A DNA stretch of 64,000 nt, taken from contig CAVWDU010000004.1 of assembly GCA_963753815.1 (NCBI GenBank), forward strand, positions 868,001 through 932,000, given 5' to 3'. Positions 61,396 through 64,000 of the stretch are shown piece by piece. Numbering within the stretch: the first letter of the stretch is position 1; each line of letters begins with the position of its first letter. The stretch is from CAVWDU01 sp963753815. GTDB taxonomy: Bacteria; Pseudomonadota; Gammaproteobacteria; Pseudomonadales; Halieaceae. The notes below the pieces were generated by a model. The model did no database searches. It saw nothing but the letters and a program-made list of their open reading frames with translations, and had not been told where the DNA came from. Both the position numbers and the translations under genes were made by a program.

Positions 61396-61506
61396 CGCTT
61401 TATCACAGGCACAACAGCAAACGCGGTACTCTAGCGAATAAAACCGCCGATTGACAGCCGCGTGCAAACGGCCGCGTCAGTCGCCAGCGTAGGAATCCAG
61501 GGGAGC

Positions 61507-61594
61507 CTGTGGCACAGTTGCCGTTGAAGAAACACCGCCATCTGCGAACTGCCTCGCAGATTATTGCCGGAACACCTCGGGAGGACCGGCAATC
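61507..61594. other. Cluster of stable hairpins upstream of moaC
   Basis: Three perfect inverted repeats are packed in 88 bp: CTGTG-G-CACAG at 61507-61517; ATCTGCGA (61540-61547) with TCGCAGAT (61554-61561); ATTGCCGG (61564-61571) with CCGGCAAT (61587-61594), the last enclosing CCTC/GAGG. No U-run follows on either strand. They could be a structured leader of moaC, a leader of the plus-strand gene, or protein-binding sites. Confidence 0.55.
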
Positions 61595-61673
61595 CATAGC
61601 ATCCCGTGTCCAAATCCCCTACATTCACGGCTGGACCAGACTAACTGCGCGGAAACCCTGATACCTCGATGCG

Positions 61674-62636
61674 ATGGTGCGTAATGTGCTGCAACTCGCG
61701 CCCGATCAGGCAGGTGGCCCGCCCACGATGAGCGCTATGCAAGCTGACACACTGAACGCGGAGTTGGCCGCCGACATTCGACAGGAGGCGGAGGAGGAAA
61801 TCTCCGGACTGAAGCTCTCGGCAGACCTGGCGGAGCGCACCGCCCAGAACGAACTGCAACACCTGGAGTCGCTGGCGGAACAGGCCAGGGAAACGGCTCG
61901 CAGGGATATCGAGGCCCTTCGCGATGAGGGCCGGCAGTTCAGCGAACGCACCGGTGAACAGGTACAGGCGCTGAGGGAGGGCGAGCAGCAGGCTCGCAGT
62001 GACACCGACGCCGAAATTGCGGCGCTGCGCCAGCAGATGCAGCAGAACCACCGCAATTCCGAGGTTGAATTACAGCGTCTGAAAGCGGCCGCCAGTGCCG
62101 CAAATGAAGGCCTGGAGCCCGAAATTTCCCGACTCGAGGCCGCCGAGCGCGACTACTGCGCCCAGGTGAGGGAGGACATAGCTGAGCTGGAGCGGCGGAT
62201 TGCGGAACTGCGTCAGCGGCTGGAAACCAGCGGGTCTGTCCTCGCGCAGCAGGTAGAGGAAGCGAGGCTCGCTGTCGAGCAGCAACTGGTGGAATTCCAC
62301 GCCCGGGGACAGGATGTCCTGACGGCCATGCATACCGAAACCGCCCGCCTTGAGGAGGGCGAAAAAGCGGCAGAACAGCGTCTCGAACAGCGTCTCGAGA
62401 AGCTCAGGGAAGAACAGGCCGGCGCCAGTGGCGCCGTGGTCGGGGAACTCGCGCGGCTGAAGGAACAGGAGGCCGAGGTCACCCGGCAAATGGATGCCAA
62501 ACTGGCCAAGTTACGCGAACGCGAGGCCGAGGTCAGGCAGGTGGCGGAGGAAAAATTGCGGCTGCTGGAACGACAGGAGCAGCAGGTGCGGGCCCGCGAG
62601 ACAGCGGAAGTCGCCCGGGTCAGCGCCGCTCCCTGA
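61674..62636 (+). CDS. Uncharacterised coiled-coil protein
   Basis: A 320-residue protein with no recognised family. Nearly the whole chain is heptad-like and rich in Glu, Ala, Gln, Leu and Arg, with only one Cys and no Trp, signal peptide or membrane segment. The repeating pattern suggests one long rod. ATG 61674, 61728 or 61737 could start it (from 61737 it would read MQADTLNAELAADIRQEAEEE); no ribosome site is convincing. Codon composition fits the genome. It is divergent from moaC and converges on glpK. The coiled-coil proteins near 27.4-31 kb are similar in style only. Confidence 0.7.
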   Translation: MVRNVLQLAPDQAGGPPTMSAMQADTLNAELAADIRQEAEEEISGLKLSADLAERTAQNELQHLESLAEQARETARRDIEALRDEGRQFSERTGEQVQALREGEQQARSDTDAEIAALRQQMQQNHRNSEVELQRLKAAASAANEGLEPEISRLEAAERDYCAQVREDIAELERRIAELRQRLETSGSVLAQQVEEARLAVEQQLVEFHARGQDVLTAMHTETARLEEGEKAAEQRLEQRLEKLREEQAGASGAVVGELARLKEQEAEVTRQMDAKLAKLREREAEVRQVAEEKLRLLERQEQQVRARETAEVARVSAAP

Positions 62637-62654
62637 TTCCCCGGCCTGCGCCGC

Positions 62655-64000
62655 TCAAGCGACCAGCGATCGCTCGACGGCCGCATTCCACGACGCCAGC
62701 CGTTTGCGCCGACCGGCTGCGGTCATTCCCACAGTGAATTCACGCTCGGCCCGCCAGATCTTGCGCACCCTGGCCGGGCTTTCCCAAAGCCCGACACCGA
62801 GACCGGCCAGGTAGCACGCACCGGCGACGGTCGTTTCGATCACCGCGGGCCTGATCAGTTTCCGGCCCAGAACGTCGGCCTGGATCTGCAGCAGGAGGTT
62901 ATTGGCCGTGGCGCCGCCGTCCACCCGCAGGGGTTTCAGACGCTTACCGAGATCAGACTCCATGGCCCGCAGCACGTCGGCGTTTTGCAAGGCCATCGCA
63001 TCCAGTGTCGCCCGCGCAATGTGTCCGCGATGAGTTCCCCGGGTCAGCCCCGTGAGCTGGCCGCGGGCGTGTGGCGCCCAGTGTGGCGCCCCGAGGCCGG
63101 TCAGCGCCGGCACAAACTCCACGCCGCCGTGGTCCTCCACCGTCGCGGCCAGTGCCTCGACGTCGGACGCCCTGCGGATGATTTGCAATCCGTCCCGCAA
63201 CCACTGCACCGCAGCCCCACAGACGAACGCCCCACCCTCGAGGGCGTAGACGGGCTTGCCTTTCTCGCCCAGCTGCCAGGCTACCGTGCTGAGCAGCCTT
63301 GCCGAAGACTTCAGCGGTCGCCGACCGGTGTTCATCAGGATGAAGGATCCGGTGCCGAAGGTGCACTTGGCATCGCCAGTGTTGAAACAGGCCTGGCCAA
63401 AAAGGGCCGCGTGTTGGTCACCCGCCACGCCTGCAATCGGGATACCATCCGGCAAGCCGGGCACACCGCGGGTGTGGGCGATGATCGCGCTGCTCGGCAC
63501 GATGCGCGGCAGCACGGACCGCGGAACATCAAACAGTTCCAGAAGTGTGTCGTCCCAGTCGCTCGTCTCCAGGTTCATCAGCAGGGTGCGAGAGGCGTTG
63601 GAGATATCGGTCGCATGAACGTCTCCACCGCTCAGCCGCCAGAGGAGATAGCTGTCGATGGTCCCGGCGGCGACCCGTCCCCGGCTGAGGCGACGGGCGA
63701 TACCTGCGGTGTTTGCCAACAGCCAGCGAATCTTGGTGGCAGCAAAATAGGGGTCCAGCAGCAGCCCGGTGCGCGCCTGTACCTCGGGTTCGTTCCCCCC
63801 CGCCTTCAACTGTTCACAGAAATCCGTTGTCCGGCGGCACTGCCAAACCACCGCATTGTTGAGCGCCTGCCCGGTGTCCCGGTCCCACAACAACGCCGTT
63901 TCGCGTTGATTGGTAATGCCTATGGCTGCGATCTCGGATACCTTGCAAAGGCGCTTGCGCAGCAGGCTGCGCAGGCACTTGCCGACTGAGACCCAGATAT
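62655..64000 (-). CDS. glpK: Glycerol kinase (N-terminus beyond the window)
   Basis: Phosphorylates glycerol to glycerol 3-phosphate with ATP. The frame is open to base 64000, so about 60 N-terminal residues, including the DQGTTSSR ATP loop, are missing. Visible parts are IGITNQRETALLWDRDTG, AVVWQCRRT, LLDPYFAATKIRWLL, TDISNASRTLLMNL, GVAGDQHAALFGQ, GTGSFILMNTG and PALTGLGAPHWAPHARG, all diagnostic of FGGY-family glycerol kinases. The stop at 62655 is 18 bp from the stop of the convergent coiled-coil gene. No glpF or glpD is in view. Confidence 0.95.
   Translation of the reverse strand, partial: IWVSVGKCLRSLLRKRLCKVSEIAAIGITNQRETALLWDRDTGQALNNAVVWQCRRTTDFCEQLKAGGNEPEVQARTGLLLDPYFAATKIRWLLANTAGIARRLSRGRVAAGTIDSYLLWRLSGGDVHATDISNASRTLLMNLETSDWDDTLLELFDVPRSVLPRIVPSSAIIAHTRGVPGLPDGIPIAGVAGDQHAALFGQACFNTGDAKCTFGTGSFILMNTGRRPLKSSARLLSTVAWQLGEKGKPVYALEGGAFVCGAAVQWLRDGLQIIRRASDVEALAATVEDHGGVEFVPALTGLGAPHWAPHARGQLTGLTRGTHRGHIARATLDAMALQNADVLRAMESDLGKRLKPLRVDGGATANNLLLQIQADVLGRKLIRPAVIETTVAGACYLAGLGVGLWESPARVRKIWRAEREFTVGMTAAGRRKRLASWNAAVERSLVA

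Noticed and set aside
61396..61673. Molybdenum-cofactor or cobalamin riboswitch
   Set aside because: Stable stems are present, and a stretch CGGCAACTGTGCCAC looks superficially like cobalamin elements, but the ordered conserved boxes are missing.

Overview
The window is high-GC chromosomal DNA (roughly 60% or more by eye) from a Gammaproteobacterium. Three blocks keep an order known from Escherichia coli: serS-(crcB)-rarA-lolA-ftsK-trxB; aat-infA-clpA-clpS; and icd-rluE-nudJ-mnmA-hflD-purB-roxA. Other pieces are more Pseudomonas-like: bpt next to aat, and cysB, thrH and pabB close together. A propionyl-CoA/methylmalonyl-CoA operon and a sigma-54-controlled sulfide oxidation operon suggest a free-living, probably marine or sediment aerobic heterotroph. 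I cannot place it below class. I saw no rRNA, tRNA, CRISPR array, prophage, integrase or complete insertion sequence.

Layout. 1-2.4 kb: end of a probable M20 peptidase gene, an EamA permease and a periplasmic binding protein. 2.4-21 kb: housekeeping core: prc, cysG (frameshifted), serS, crcB, rarA, lolA, ftsK, trxB, the N-degron genes aat and bpt, infA, clpA, clpS, a quinone oxidoreductase and icd. 21-27.4 kb: RNA modification and purine genes (rluE, nudJ, mnmA, hflD, purB, roxA) and an acetyltransferase with an extra C-terminal domain. 27.4-31.8 kb: a four-gene minus-strand envelope operon: a Kbp-like BON/LysM protein, a coiled-coil protein faintly like TelA, a single-pass membrane protein and a coiled-coil protein with a polyglycine tail. 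It is the best candidate here for an undescribed system. 31.9-40.6 kb: carboxyltransferase, a very long biotin carboxylase, methylmalonyl-CoA epimerase, mutase, MeaB and a small Rieske protein, behind a good sigma-70 promoter. Together they would turn propionyl-CoA into succinyl-CoA.

40.7-49.7 kb: pabB, a palindrome-rich intergenic region, thrH, cysB, a 5'-nucleotidase, a sodium/amino-acid symporter, a D-cysteine desulfhydrase homologue, an isolated yajC, an exonuclease III homologue and a MarR regulator. 49.8-55.8 kb: a FisR-type regulator diverges from a persulfide dioxygenase, a DUF442-sulfide:quinone oxidoreductase fusion and a SulP transporter. A near-perfect -24/-12 promoter and a pair of 13-bp repeats 21 bp apart lie between them. 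55.9-64 kb: two frameshifted genes (a membrane protein and an outer-membrane barrel protein), a glutathione transferase, Bcp peroxiredoxin, a NUDIX hydrolase, a flavin reductase, moaCDE, an uncharacterised coiled-coil protein and glpK, which runs off the window.

Three genes (cysG, the membrane protein and the barrel protein) each carry one net extra base while the rest of the reading frame is intact. That pattern could mean uncorrected sequencing errors or recent mutations.
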